The notes below the pieces were generated by a model. The model searched no databases. It was not told where the DNA came from and was given only the letters and a program-made list of their open reading frames with translations. Made by a program: the position numbers and the translations under genes. Below, piece after piece: positions 1 to 8,482 of a DNA stretch of 64,000 bases. Each line of letters starts with the position of its first letter. Within the stretch, counting starts at the first letter, position 1. Origin of the DNA: JAMHWD01 sp035911135 (GTDB taxonomy: Bacteria > Pseudomonadota > Alphaproteobacteria > Micavibrionales > Micavibrionaceae); the NCBI GenBank assembly GCA_035911135.1, contig JAMHWD010000045.1, forward strand, positions 248,001-312,000, in the 5' to 3' direction.

Positions 1-1
1 C

Positions 2-943
2 GATTCTCATGATTTCGTGCCGCGCAAGATATACGGTGATTATCTGAACGGGATATTCGAGGATGCCCGCGCCCGATTTGATATCCATTGCCATGAACAG
101 GATGTGGAGGGCTGCAGGCTTTCAGGTGATGGCGTTGTCTTGAATGGCGGCGAACTGATTTACGATCATGTCATTCTGGCTGGCGGTAATGTGATGCCGC
201 TTCGCCCGCGCCAAATTGCGCCGGATGCGCGGCATTATTTCGATGATCCATGGAATCTGGATGCAGGTATTTTACGGGGCTGCCGGGAAATTGCCCTGAT
301 CGGGGCGGGGCTCACAGCCATGGATGCGGCGCTTGCGCTGATGGATATGGAATTTGACGGGCAGATTACAATTATTTCCCGCCATGGGGCGATCCCGCAA
401 ATTCATGCCGATCCGGCTGCGCCCTTTAAGATTGAGGCCGATGATGTTATCGGGAAAACCCCGGCGGCGATCATGAAATTCCTGCGCCGGGCGACGCTTA
501 AGGCCGCCGCGCAAGGCCTGCCATGGCAGGCGGTGCTGGATGGTATCCGTCCGCACACCAATGCGATCTGGCAGGGCTGGAGCGCGGCGCAGAAATCAAG
601 CTTCATGCGCCATGCCTATACGATCTGGGGTGTGCATCGCCACCGCATGGCGGGCAGTATTGGCGCGCGGATTGCGGGGCTGGCGGAAGCGGGGCGGCTG
701 GAATTTATCAAGGCGCGTGTGGCCAGTGTGACGGCTCAAGGATTGCTTTTGGATAATGGCGCGATCTTTGCGGCGGATGCTGCCATTAACTGCATGGGCT
801 ATCGTTATGCGGAAGGCGGGCGCGATTATAATGGCGCGCTGCGTCTGGGGCCTGCCAATTTCGGGGATATGTTTGAAACCACGGCCATGCCGGAAATCAG
901 GGCGCAGGCCGGCGATCTGGCGAAAAAGATTGCCGGAATTTAA
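2..943 (+). CDS. FAD/NAD(P)-binding protein, 5'-truncated by window edge
   Basis: The reading frame is already open at base 2, so the true start lies outside the window; an internal GTG at 17 is unlikely to be the start because the codons before it encode DSHDF, part of the family motif F-V-P-R-x-x-Y-G-x-Y-L. This motif is typical of the COG4529/YdhS-like FAD-NAD(P)-binding family. A Rossmann-type GxGxxxxD stretch (IGAGLTAMDAALAL) follows about 95 residues later, and a CMGYRY segment near the C-terminus fits the usual second nucleotide-contact region. No membrane segment is visible, so it is probably a cytoplasmic flavoprotein oxidoreductase. Substrate unknown. Its TAA overlaps by 3 bp the stop of the convergent gene that follows. 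Confidence 0.8.
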   Translation, partial: DSHDFVPRKIYGDYLNGIFEDARARFDIHCHEQDVEGCRLSGDGVVLNGGELIYDHVILAGGNVMPLRPRQIAPDARHYFDDPWNLDAGILRGCREIALIGAGLTAMDAALALMDMEFDGQITIISRHGAIPQIHADPAAPFKIEADDVIGKTPAAIMKFLRRATLKAAAQGLPWQAVLDGIRPHTNAIWQGWSAAQKSSFMRHAYTIWGVHRHRMAGSIGARIAGLAEAGRLEFIKARVASVTAQGLLLDNGAIFAADAAINCMGYRYAEGGRDYNGALRLGPANFGDMFETTAMPEIRAQAGDLAKKIAGI

Positions 944-1380
944 GGTGCAGGGTCTTCTTTTGGCGTCTGCGGCGGGATCGCGCTGGCATCCTCGCCATGC
1001 TTATCCATCAGGTTCTTGGCGCGTTTGGAAATCTCAGGGCCGGCTACGCCGCCGATAATCGCGCCGACAACCGCGCCGCCCTTGATCAGCACAGGCGCAG
1101 CCGGCGGGAAAAGGATAGAAAGCTTCAGGCCAGTGGCCGCGCCAGCAGAAGCGCCTTCGATAATATGGCCGTGATCCTTGTGGGCCTTGGCCGCTTTGGC
1201 GGCAATTTTTTCGGCTGTTTCCGTGACCTTCGGTGCATTACGTACGGCAAAATCATGCGCGCTGTCCATGGCATGGGCAATGCCGCCCCGCGCGCCCTCA
1301 AGTCCATGCGCCGCGGTGCTTTTCAGGCGGGATAGCGTATCTTGCGCCTGCTTGCTGACATCGGAAAAAGTGATTTTCAT
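940..1380 (-). CDS. Gly/Ala-rich hypothetical protein with hydrophobic core
   Basis: A protein of about 146 residues when started at the internal ATG (MKITFSDVS); an upstream in-frame ATG at 1434 would add 18 residues with no better ribosome site. The N-terminal half is a charged, Ala-rich helical region (many KAAKAHK-type repeats). The middle holds a Gly/Ala/Ile-rich hydrophobic stretch of about 35 residues with small-xxx-small spacing that looks like a glycine zipper or membrane-inserting hairpin, followed by a charged Pro-rich tail. I do not recognise a family. It resembles in style the small proteins at 11599-11907 and 42288-42656. Convergent with the flavoprotein gene. Confidence 0.6.
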   Translation of the reverse strand: MKITFSDVSKQAQDTLSRLKSTAAHGLEGARGGIAHAMDSAHDFAVRNAPKVTETAEKIAAKAAKAHKDHGHIIEGASAGAATGLKLSILFPPAAPVLIKGGAVVGAIIGGVAGPEISKRAKNLMDKHGEDASAIPPQTPKEDPAP

Positions 1381-1455
1381 AGGACTTATATGCGTGGATT
1401 TGCCGAAAAAGTCAAATTTGGTCAACAATTTCAATTCACCCTAGAGCATATATTT

Positions 1456-2682
1456 TTACGCAACATCTCTTTCCAAATCCTGTCTGGGGCCAAAGAATTC
1501 AAAATGTGTCTGGGATGCCGGGATGCCCCATCGCAGAAGATTGTGATATTGCGAAATCATAAAAGGCTGGGGACCGCAGAAATAATAATCCGCATCGCGT
1601 TGCGGCAATATTGATTCCAGATATTCTGCTGTGACCAGCCCATTGCTGGCGTTATTGGCATTTGTTTGCGGGGCATCACTGTAGCGGTAATAGACTTTGA
1701 GATGGGGGTGGCTTTTGGATAAGGCCTCAAAGTCAGAGCCGAAAGCCTGAACTTTTTCGTCCAGTACCGCATGGACAAGAACAATATCACGCCCGGTAAA
1801 TGCTTCCAGCGCAGATAGTAAGATGCTGTAGATAGGCGTAATACCAATACCAGCCGCTAGCAATACAAGCGGACGTGTGTGTTTTTCGCTTGTATCAAGA
1901 AAAAACTCCCCGCATGGCGGTGCAATTTCGATGTTGTCGCCGACTTCAATCCTGTCATGCAGCATATTTGAAACATAACCTGCAGGCGTGTTTGATTCAG
2001 GAGGAAGTTCGCGTTTAACGCTTATGCGCAACCAATTCTGGTTAGGCTTGTCCGAAAGACTGTAATTACGCATTGTGGTTGATCCATCAGGAGTCTGTGC
2101 GCGTACGGTGATATATTGCCCGGGTTTGAAAGATGGTAAGGGGGTGCTATCTGTGGTAACCAGATAAAATGACGTAATATTGCTGCTTTCAGTTTCCTTA
2201 CGAATAACCCTGAAGGTTTTAAATCCTTCCCACCCACCTGGTTTTTTTGCGTTTTCTTCATAGATTTGTTTTTCTCGCCCAATAAGGATGTCTGCCAGAA
2301 AGCCGTAGGCCTGTGCCCATGCGTCTATAGTTTCATCTGTAGCTGCATTGCCGAGCACATCACGAATCGAGGCCAGTAAATTCTCGCCTACGATGGGATA
2401 ATGTTCCGGCTTGATCATCAAGGAAGCATGTTTCTGTGCGATAAGCTCAACAGCGCCGCCTAGAACCTCAAGATTGTCAATATTGGCAGCGTAGGCGGCA
2501 ATTGCTCCGGCCAGTGCGCGTTGTTGCTTGCCGGATTTTTGATTGGCAGGGTTAAAGAAAGGGGCAACTTCCGGGTTGTGGGTAAACATGCGCTTGTAAA
2601 AGTAACGTGTCAGAGTCTCCCCATGTTCTTGCAGGATGGGAGCTGTTGATTTTACGATCTGTATTGTTTTATCACTGAGCAT
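1456..2682 (-). CDS. hmp: Flavohaemoprotein, nitric oxide dioxygenase
   Basis: A 408-residue protein with the full flavohaemoglobin architecture: a globin domain (about residues 1-140), an FAD-binding ferredoxin-reductase domain (RNYSLS at 205-210) and a C-terminal NAD-binding domain (AAGIGITP, later CGPQPF). The proximal haem ligand His85 and the active-site residues Tyr29, Gln53 and Tyr95 fall at the same numbers as in E. coli Hmp. It converts NO and O2 to nitrate using NAD(P)H in the cytoplasm. The start ATG is preceded by GGGAGA. The gene is divergent from an NsrR-type regulator, and a palindrome matching the NsrR operator lies over its promoter, so repression relieved by NO is expected. 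Confidence 0.96.
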   Translation of the reverse strand: MLSDKTIQIVKSTAPILQEHGETLTRYFYKRMFTHNPEVAPFFNPANQKSGKQQRALAGAIAAYAANIDNLEVLGGAVELIAQKHASLMIKPEHYPIVGENLLASIRDVLGNAATDETIDAWAQAYGFLADILIGREKQIYEENAKKPGGWEGFKTFRVIRKETESSNITSFYLVTTDSTPLPSFKPGQYITVRAQTPDGSTTMRNYSLSDKPNQNWLRISVKRELPPESNTPAGYVSNMLHDRIEVGDNIEIAPPCGEFFLDTSEKHTRPLVLLAAGIGITPIYSILLSALEAFTGRDIVLVHAVLDEKVQAFGSDFEALSKSHPHLKVYYRYSDAPQTNANNASNGLVTAEYLESILPQRDADYYFCGPQPFMISQYHNLLRWGIPASQTHFEFFGPRQDLERDVA

Positions 2683-2699
2683 AATAGAAGTCTCCCAAT

Positions 2700-2716
2700 A
2701 TGTATTTTAAATACAT
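2700..2716. promoter_or_regulatory. Perfect palindrome, probable NsrR operator
   Basis: The 17 bp read ATGTATTTTAAATACAT: two perfect 8-bp arms around a central T. This closely matches the published proteobacterial NsrR site (ATGyATTT-AAATrCAT type). It lies between hmp and the NsrR gene, touches the hmp -10 element, and so is well placed for repression of hmp. Confidence 0.85.
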
Positions 2717-2742
2717 GTTATGGTTTGTGTTATAAAAGTCAA
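2715..2742 (-). promoter_or_regulatory. hmp promoter
   Basis: On the minus strand TTGACT (2742-2737) is followed after 16 bp by TAACAT (2720-2715). The predicted transcription start falls inside the adjacent palindrome, the classic arrangement for a repressor-controlled promoter. Confidence 0.6.
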
Positions 2743-2759
2743 TAAAAGAATGTTTGTTG

Positions 2760-3170
2760 ATGCAGTTAACAATTTTTACAGATTATGGTTTGCGCAGCTT
2801 GATGTATTTGGCGGCTCATTCTGATCGCTTATGCAGCGTTCGAGAAGTCGCGGACCATTACGGTGTGTCTTACAACCATCTTGTGAAAGTGGTTCATAAG
2901 CTATCTCAACTGGGTCATATAGAAACGCTTAAGGGTAAAGGTGGCGGGATCAGGCTTGCAAAAGCAGCGCATACACAGCGTCTTGGAGATTTGGTGCGCG
3001 CTTTGGAACCAAATATGAATATCGTGGAGTGTTTTGATCGCGATACCAATACTTGCCGCATTACAGGATCGTGCCAACTTAAACATTATCTCTTTGATGC
3101 GCAGCGCGCATTTATTGAATCCTTGAATAGGCATACATTGGCAGATGTCGTAAAAATAAAGAATTTTTGA
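2760..3170 (+). CDS. nsrR: Rrf2-family nitric oxide-sensing repressor NsrR
   Basis: A 136-residue Rrf2 winged-helix regulator. The ATG at 2760 gives MQLTIFTDYGLR, the usual NsrR N-terminus; a TTG six bases earlier is less likely. The recognition helix region (VSYNHLVKVVHKLS) matches the family. Cys91, Cys99 and Cys105 (C-x7-C-x5-C) are the expected ligands of the NO-sensitive Fe-S cluster. NsrR represses NO detoxification genes until NO damages the cluster. Its divergent position to hmp across a perfect palindrome supports direct control of hmp and perhaps of itself. Confidence 0.92.
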   Translation: MQLTIFTDYGLRSLMYLAAHSDRLCSVREVADHYGVSYNHLVKVVHKLSQLGHIETLKGKGGGIRLAKAAHTQRLGDLVRALEPNMNIVECFDRDTNTCRITGSCQLKHYLFDAQRAFIESLNRHTLADVVKIKNF

Positions 3171-3299
3171 TGATTTCGGGAAGTGACCCGCATAAGAGAG
3201 GTTCTTGATTAACATGGCTGGCGCAGCGGACTGGCCAATCCTCGCATGCTTTTGCACGCATATATTTAAAGAGGGGTGATTACCAAAATCAATGAAAAC

Positions 3300-3389
3300 T
3301 GGCGGACAGGGAGGGATTTGAACCCCCGATACCCTTGCGAGTATGCCGCATTTCGAGTGCGGTGCATTCAACCACTCTGCCACCTATCC
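3300..3389 (-). tRNA. tRNA-Ser(CGA)
   Basis: Reverse complement folds as a class II tRNA: acceptor GGATAGG pairs with CCTGTCC, with one G-U pair. The anticodon loop is CTCGAAA (anticodon CGA), there is a long variable arm, the T arm is GGGGGTTCAAATCCC, and CCA is encoded. It decodes UCG. Confidence 0.95.
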
Positions 3390-3527
3390 ATGCCAGTAGG
3401 GGGTTCTTTTAGCGTTTTTTCCGCATCAGTTCAAGCGTTAGAAACTCTTGGATTTGCTGTGCAAGCGTTTATATTGGAATTTATTGTTTAATTTTATAGC
3501 CATTATCATCATTGGGAGACCTGCCTC

Positions 3528-3950
3528 ATGACCACCCCCCGCGAACAAGCTCTGGATATCATCACGCGTTATTATGCGGCCTTTAACAAGGGCGATTACG
3601 CCGCCATCCAGGATCTGGTGTCCGATGACATTGCCCATGACGTCAATCAGGGCGGACGCAGGACGGGCAAGGCTGCGTTCAAGGAATTCTCCGCGCATAT
3701 GGATAAATGCTACGCCGAACAGCTTACCGATATGATGCTCATGGCCTCTGACTGCGGCAAGCTGGCGGCGGCTGAATTTGTGGTAAACGGGACATATAAG
3801 GAAACCGATTCCGGCCTTCCCGCCGCCACGGGGCAGAAATACATTCTGCCTGCGGGTGCGTTTCTGGAGATCAAGGGCGGCAAGATCGCCCGTGTGACGA
3901 CCTATTACAACCTGCAGGACTGGATCAATCAGGTCAGCAAGGCCGCCTAG
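3528..3950 (+). CDS. SnoaL/NTF2-like (ketosteroid isomerase-fold) protein
   Basis: A 140-residue single-domain protein. The N-terminal AFNKGDYAAIQDLVSDD pattern, followed by a beta-rich region with a conserved His-Asp segment (DDIAHDVNQGG) and a C-terminal GGKIARVTTYYN strand, is typical of the NTF2-like/SnoaL polyketide-cyclase fold. Family members are isomerases, hydrolases or binding proteins, so the reaction cannot be assigned. GGGAG sits 8-9 bases before the ATG. It is the first gene of a four-gene run (to 5695) with spacings of 4 bp, then two ATGA overlaps, suggesting co-translation with the GNAT and nitrilase-family enzymes. Confidence 0.8.
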   Translation: MTTPREQALDIITRYYAAFNKGDYAAIQDLVSDDIAHDVNQGGRRTGKAAFKEFSAHMDKCYAEQLTDMMLMASDCGKLAAAEFVVNGTYKETDSGLPAATGQKYILPAGAFLEIKGGKIARVTTYYNLQDWINQVSKAA

Positions 3951-3954
3951 AACC

Positions 3955-4539
3955 ATGGAGTTTTTAAAACTCAAGGGCTCGGAAATGGCCCCGGTTCTGC
4001 CAGCGCTGGCGGAACTTCGTATTCGCGTCTTCCGTGATTGGCCGTATTTATATGACGGCTCGCTGGAATATGAAGCGCAATATTTGCGAAAATTCTCATC
4101 TGATCCCCATGCCTTTATCGCGATTGCCAAAGACGGCGAAAATATCGTGGGCGCGTCCACGGCTTCGCCGCTGCTGGGCCATGCGGATGCCTTCGCCGCG
4201 CCGTTCTCTGAACGCGGGTTTGATCCGGCGCGGGTGTTTTATTTCGGCGAGTCTGTTCTGCTGCCCCAATATCGGGGCCGGGGATTGGGGCATAAGTTTT
4301 TCGAGGCGCGGGAAGAACATGCGCGTAATCTGGGCAGGTTTGATATCGCTGCGTTTTGCGGCGTGGTGCGGGATCAATCCGACCCGCGCAAGCCAGCCGA
4401 TTATGCGCCGCTGGATCCATTTTGGAAGAAACGCGGATTTGAAAAGGCCGAAGGCTTCACCACCAGTTTTTCATGGAAGGAAGAACTGGAGGGCGACGAA
4501 ATCGCGCATCCCATGCAATTCTGGATTAAAAAGCTATGA
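3955..4539 (+). CDS. GNAT-family N-acetyltransferase
   Basis: A 194-residue protein with the GNAT acetyl-CoA site: a beta strand (FYFGESVLL) followed by Q-Y-R-G-R-G-L-G-H, the motif A pyrophosphate-binding loop. The N-terminus carries the usual alpha1-alpha2 region and a FIAIAKDGENIVGAST motif-C-like strand. The substrate is unknown; the C-terminal KKRGFEKAEG segment is common to many GNATs. The gene starts 4 bp after its upstream neighbour and ends with an ATGA overlap into the nitrilase-family gene, so an acyl-transfer/amide-hydrolysis pair acting on related metabolites is plausible but inferred only from context. Confidence 0.88.
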   Translation: MEFLKLKGSEMAPVLPALAELRIRVFRDWPYLYDGSLEYEAQYLRKFSSDPHAFIAIAKDGENIVGASTASPLLGHADAFAAPFSERGFDPARVFYFGESVLLPQYRGRGLGHKFFEAREEHARNLGRFDIAAFCGVVRDQSDPRKPADYAPLDPFWKKRGFEKAEGFTTSFSWKEELEGDEIAHPMQFWIKKL

Positions 4540-5426
4540 CCGCAGGCCCTTATAAAATCGCCATATCTCAATATCCGATCGAGGCGCATGCCAGTTTTTC
4601 TTCTTTTGAAGTCAAGCTCGAAAGCTGGGTTGCCGAGGCCGCCAAGGCCGGGGCCAAGTTGCTCGTATTCCCCGAATATGGCGCGATGGAGCTGACCTCC
4701 ATCTTGCCTGCCGATATCGCGGGGGATCTGCAAAAATCACTGGAAGGGATGCAGCAGTTCTACGCCGATTTTGAAATCGCGCATCACCGTCTGGCCGTGA
4801 AATACGGTGTTTATATTCTGGCCTCCAGCTTTCCGCATAACCGCCGCAATGCCGCCGGGCTTTACAGTCCTTCGGGGGCAAGGGGCGTGCAGGAAAAACT
4901 CATCATGACGCGTTTCGAGAATGAGGAATGGGGCATCAAACCGGGCGAAGGCGGTTTGACATTGTTTGAAACGGAGATCGGCAATATCGGCGTGGCGATT
5001 TGTTACGATAGCGAATTCCCGTTAATCGGGCGCGCATTGGCCGAGGCCGGGGCCGATATCATCCTCGTGCCCTCCTGCACCGATACACAGGCCGGGTATT
5101 GGCGCGTGCGGATTGGCGCTCAGGCAAGGGCGCTGGAAAACCAGTGTTTTGTCGTGCAATCCCCATTAGTGGGCGAGGCGCCATGGTCGCCAGCAACCGA
5201 TATCAATGTCGGCGCTGCCGGCTTCTTCGGCCCGCCCGATAGAGGCTTTCCGGATGATGGTGTTTTTGTCGTGGGCGAGATGAATGTGCCGGGCTGGGTG
5301 TATGGTGAAATCGATACCAACCTGATCCGTAAAGTCCGTACTGAGGGGCAAGTCCTCAATTACCGCGACTGGCCGGAGCAGGGCGGATGTGAATTGCCGC
5401 GGGTAAAAAAAGAGAAGATCAGATGA
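4536..5426 (+). CDS. Carbon-nitrogen hydrolase (nitrilase superfamily)
   Basis: A 296-residue protein with the complete Glu-Lys-Cys triad of the nitrilase superfamily: Glu47 in FPEYGA, Lys121 in EKLIMTRFE, and Cys156 in ICYDSEFP. The mid-region R-x-x-A-Q-A-R-A-L-E-N-Q helix is also conserved. It probably hydrolyses an amide or carbamoyl bond of a small molecule in the cytoplasm. It resembles the omega-amidase-like and YobB-like branches more than true nitrilases, but the substrate is not assignable. Overlaps the preceding GNAT gene and the following membrane-protein gene by 4 bp each. Confidence 0.9.
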   Translation: MTAGPYKIAISQYPIEAHASFSSFEVKLESWVAEAAKAGAKLLVFPEYGAMELTSILPADIAGDLQKSLEGMQQFYADFEIAHHRLAVKYGVYILASSFPHNRRNAAGLYSPSGARGVQEKLIMTRFENEEWGIKPGEGGLTLFETEIGNIGVAICYDSEFPLIGRALAEAGADIILVPSCTDTQAGYWRVRIGAQARALENQCFVVQSPLVGEAPWSPATDINVGAAGFFGPPDRGFPDDGVFVVGEMNVPGWVYGEIDTNLIRKVRTEGQVLNYRDWPEQGGCELPRVKKEKIR

Positions 5427-5695
5427 ACATCGAAGAAGAAATCATCGCCATAAAAGAGCGCAATGCCCGTGTCGAGGCTGAAAAGGCGTGGGAAATTTCC
5501 AATGCGCGTAAAATTACGTTGCTGATGATTACGTATTTTCTAGCCTGCCTTTTGATGGCTGCGATAGGTGTGGAACGTCCATACATCAACGCGTTGATTC
5601 CCGCGATGGGATTTTTTCTCTCTACCCTCAGCGTAGGATTTATAAAATCTTACTGGTTAAGGAATATCTACAATCATTCTAATGGGAAAGAATAA
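5423..5695 (+). CDS. Small two-helix membrane protein
   Basis: A 90-residue protein with a charged N-terminal helix (about residues 1-30, rich in Glu, Lys and Arg, possibly coiled-coil) followed by two hydrophobic segments at about 31-50 and 58-76. No family recognised. Its ATGA overlap with the nitrilase-family gene makes it the last gene of this operon. A tRNA-Ser gene lies on the opposite strand 17 bp downstream. Confidence 0.65.
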   Translation: MNIEEEIIAIKERNARVEAEKAWEISNARKITLLMITYFLACLLMAAIGVERPYINALIPAMGFFLSTLSVGFIKSYWLRNIYNHSNGKE

Positions 5696-5712
5696 ATGGC
5701 GGAGAATAGAAA

Positions 5713-5804
5713 TGGCGGAGACGAGAGGATTCGAACCTCCGATACGGTGTTACCCGTATAACGGTTTAGCAAACCGCCGCCTTCAGCCACTCGGCCACGT
5801 CTCC
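5713..5804 (-). tRNA. tRNA-Ser(GCU)
   Basis: Reverse complement gives a class II tRNA with perfect acceptor pairing GGAGACG/CGTCTCC. The anticodon loop TTGCTAA has anticodon GCT, the variable arm is long (TATACGGGTAACACCGTA), the T arm is GGAGGTTCGAATCCTC, and CCA is encoded. Reads AGC/AGU. Confidence 0.95.
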
Positions 5805-5946
5805 GCATTTAAGGCTGTTGCAATAAACAGCGGGCTGGGGGATTTGTCAACCGCCAAGGTGAGGTTCTGAGCCTAAATCCTTCTGGACATAGGGTTTTCA
5901 AGGCGGTAAAACTCTATTTTTTAATCTCTACTTTAGGGGCAAACCT

Positions 5947-7398
5947 ATGGCTCAACTGGTTCAGGGCGCAACAGGCGAATGGGAAGTCGTGATCGGCATG
6001 GAAGTCCATGCCCAGATTATCGCAAATTCCAAGTTGTTTTCGGGAGCTTCGGCCTCTTTCGGGGGCGAGCCTAACTCTCAGGTCTCCATCGTTGATGCGG
6101 CCATGCCGGGGATGTTGCCGACCTTGAACAAATACTGCGTGGAGCAGGCCATTCGCACAGGGCTGGGCCTGAAAAGCCAGATCAACAACCGCAGCGTATT
6201 CGAGCGCAAAAACTATTTTTATGCCGACCTGCCGCAGGGGTATCAGATTTCGCAGTTCCTGCATCCCATCGTGGGCAAGGGCGCGATTGAAATTGATCTG
6301 CCCGATGGCAGCGCCAAGACGATTGGTATTACGCGCCTGCATCTGGAGCAAGATGCTGGAAAATCGCTGCATGACCAGCACCCCTCCAAGTCGTTTGTCG
6401 ATCTCAACCGTTCCGGCTGCGCGCTGATGGAGATTGTCTCCGAACCCGATATTCGTGGGCCGGAAGAAGCCACAGCCTATCTCTCCAAACTCCGCATGAT
6501 CCTGCGTTATCTGGGGACTTGCGATGGCAACATGGAAGAAGGCTCGATGCGGGCCGATGTGAACGTCTCTGTCCGCAAACCGGGCGAGGGCCTTGGCACA
6601 CGCGCCGAGATCAAGAACGTAAACTCGCTCAAGGCCGTACAGATGGCCATTGATTATGAAGTCTCCCGCCAGATTGACCTGATCGAGGGCGGCGGCAAGG
6701 TTGTGCAGGAGACGCGCCTCTGGGATCCGGGCAAGGGCGAGACGCGCTCGATGCGTTCGAAAGAAGAGGCGCATGATTACCGCTATTTCCCCGATCCTGA
6801 TCTGCTCCCCTTAGAGGTCGCGAATGACTGGATCGAGGATATCCGCAAAACATTGCCGGAACTTCCCGATGAGAAAAAATCCCGCTTCATGAAAGATTAC
6901 GGTCTTAGCAATTATGATGCCTTCGTTCTGGTCGCCGAGCGCGAACGCGCCGATTATTTCGAGGCCGCAGCAAAAGGGCGCGATGCGAAATTAACGGCCA
7001 ACTGGGTGATCAATGAATTGCTGGCTGTGTTGAACAAGCAGGGCAAGGTATTGTCTGAATCGCCTGTGAGTGCGGCCTCGCTGGGCGGTCTCGTGGCCCT
7101 TATTCAGGACGATACGATTTCGGGCAAGATTGCCAAGGATGTCTTTGCCGTGATGGTCGAGACGGGCAAGGAAGCCGCCGCAATCGTCGAGGAAAAAGGC
7201 CTGCGTCAGGTCACCGATACAGGCGCGATTGAGGCCGTGATTGATGCCGTTATCGCCGCCAATCCCGATAATGTCGCCGCCTATCGTTCGGGCAAGGATA
7301 AATTGTTCGGCTTCTTCGTCGGACAGGTGATGAAAGAAACGGGCGGCAAGGCAAACCCCAATATCGTGAATGATCTTCTGAAGAAGAAATTGGGCTAG
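5947..7398 (+). CDS. gatB: Asp/Glu-tRNA(Asn/Gln) amidotransferase subunit B
   Basis: A 483-residue GatB of normal length. It carries the N-terminal GMEVHAQI signature, the FVDLNRSGCALMEIVSEPD block, the DYRYFPDPDL kinase-domain motif, and the C-terminal YqeY-like tail (ANWVINELL, later NPNIVNDLLKKKL). GatB phosphorylates the mischarged Glu-tRNAGln or Asp-tRNAAsn and receives ammonia from GatA. Its partners gatA and gatC are on the opposite strand 11-13 kb downstream, so this is a split gatCAB arrangement. Confidence 0.97.
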   Translation: MAQLVQGATGEWEVVIGMEVHAQIIANSKLFSGASASFGGEPNSQVSIVDAAMPGMLPTLNKYCVEQAIRTGLGLKSQINNRSVFERKNYFYADLPQGYQISQFLHPIVGKGAIEIDLPDGSAKTIGITRLHLEQDAGKSLHDQHPSKSFVDLNRSGCALMEIVSEPDIRGPEEATAYLSKLRMILRYLGTCDGNMEEGSMRADVNVSVRKPGEGLGTRAEIKNVNSLKAVQMAIDYEVSRQIDLIEGGGKVVQETRLWDPGKGETRSMRSKEEAHDYRYFPDPDLLPLEVANDWIEDIRKTLPELPDEKKSRFMKDYGLSNYDAFVLVAERERADYFEAAAKGRDAKLTANWVINELLAVLNKQGKVLSESPVSAASLGGLVALIQDDTISGKIAKDVFAVMVETGKEAAAIVEEKGLRQVTDTGAIEAVIDAVIAANPDNVAAYRSGKDKLFGFFVGQVMKETGGKANPNIVNDLLKKKLG

Positions 7399-7409
7399 TT
7401 TTTAAGTTT

Positions 7410-7442
7410 CGTCATTGCATGGCGTAAGTCCGTGCAATCCAT
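7410..7442 (+). repeat. Half palindromic repeat element (module A)
   Basis: CGTCATTGCATGG followed by CCGTGCAATCCAT forms a stem-loop, matching the left half of the two-hairpin repeat family seen at seven other loci in this window. It lies between gatB and the next gene. Confidence 0.7.
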
Positions 7443-7465
7443 CTTGAATCTGGGTGCATATATTG

Positions 7466-8482
7466 ATGAGAACTATTTTCAAAATCGCTGTTTTGTCTTT
7501 AGTTTTATTGGCGCTGATTGGTAATTTTTCCTCTGCTCATAGTGAAACTAGCGCCAAAAGCACTCTCGATGATTTTTTTGATCCAAAGAAGAGAGCAGAA
7601 AAGAGACGTCAGCAGGAGATTAAATATGCGTATAATCGCCAGATTCGAGGCCTTATTGCCGGGGCGTTTTCTCTTGAGATGTGGAAGCCATTTTTATGGG
7701 ATGAATTAGACGCATATGATTACAGACAATCCCACATTGATGGTACCGCCGCAATGTCGTGGACTTTCTATATACAAGAACCGTTTTTACCTTATTTAAA
7801 GCGCGAGAATGGTTTCTCGAAAACAGGGGTTATCAGCAAATGGCAGGATATTCCCTCCGTAGGTTTTGGATTTCCCCCTGATTATCTCAGAAATAAAAAA
7901 ACCGGAGAAGCCTTCAAAATAAAAGACGTCGAGTACGACAAGTTTGATTTCTTTTGGCAGGCTGCCGTAGAGGCCGCGCCGGAAATAGAGCAGGCCACAG
8001 GATTAAAGATCAACATTATCAAGCCTTCGGATGAGCAGAGTAAACCGGCGGTTTTTGGCAAGATACGTATTATTCCCGTTGCTACGGATAATATTGATGC
8101 GTTCACCAAGGTTGAAAGGAGCCATTATGATCCTTCTCCATTTCATTTTGAGAATGTTCTGATCGGTGCCGTTCCCTTTAAGTCGGCGCATCCGGATTCT
8201 TTTGCGGGGTTCCTGTTAACCTCGCCGGAGAACAATATTGAAATGACCGTATGTAAAGTGGCCGCATTACAGGACGATGCCGCAATTAAACGATCTATAC
8301 GGGAATGTCTCATTCGAAGTATGGGATTGGTAAATAGTCTGGAGGCAGAAATTGAAGATAAGAAGGTTTCTCGTGATGAGCTAAAACTTCTTGGTCTCTT
8401 ATATTGCAAAGATCTGAAGTCAGGAATGGACCAGAATGAAGCGGTTGGGACATTGGTTGAAAGCAAATCTTGCCGTGAGTAG
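7466..8482 (+). CDS. Secreted DUF2927-like protein
   Basis: A 338-residue protein from the ATG at 7466; a GTG 12 bases upstream is less likely because MRTIFK leads directly into a clean signal peptide (hydrophobic core about residues 6-20, cleavage near AHS-ET). The C-terminal region has Cys-bearing strands and a block of the form ECLIRSMGL...SRDELKLLGLLYCKDLKSGMDQNEA, which resembles the DUF2927 pattern (E-x-x-Q-x-LGL ... LLRxLYxPxLxPGMxxxEA). Function unknown; probably periplasmic. The gene is visibly more AT-rich than its neighbours (about 38 percent GC in a sampled line), which may mark acquired DNA or relaxed selection. Confidence 0.7.
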   Translation: MRTIFKIAVLSLVLLALIGNFSSAHSETSAKSTLDDFFDPKKRAEKRRQQEIKYAYNRQIRGLIAGAFSLEMWKPFLWDELDAYDYRQSHIDGTAAMSWTFYIQEPFLPYLKRENGFSKTGVISKWQDIPSVGFGFPPDYLRNKKTGEAFKIKDVEYDKFDFFWQAAVEAAPEIEQATGLKINIIKPSDEQSKPAVFGKIRIIPVATDNIDAFTKVERSHYDPSPFHFENVLIGAVPFKSAHPDSFAGFLLTSPENNIEMTVCKVAALQDDAAIKRSIRECLIRSMGLVNSLEAEIEDKKVSRDELKLLGLLYCKDLKSGMDQNEAVGTLVESKSCRE

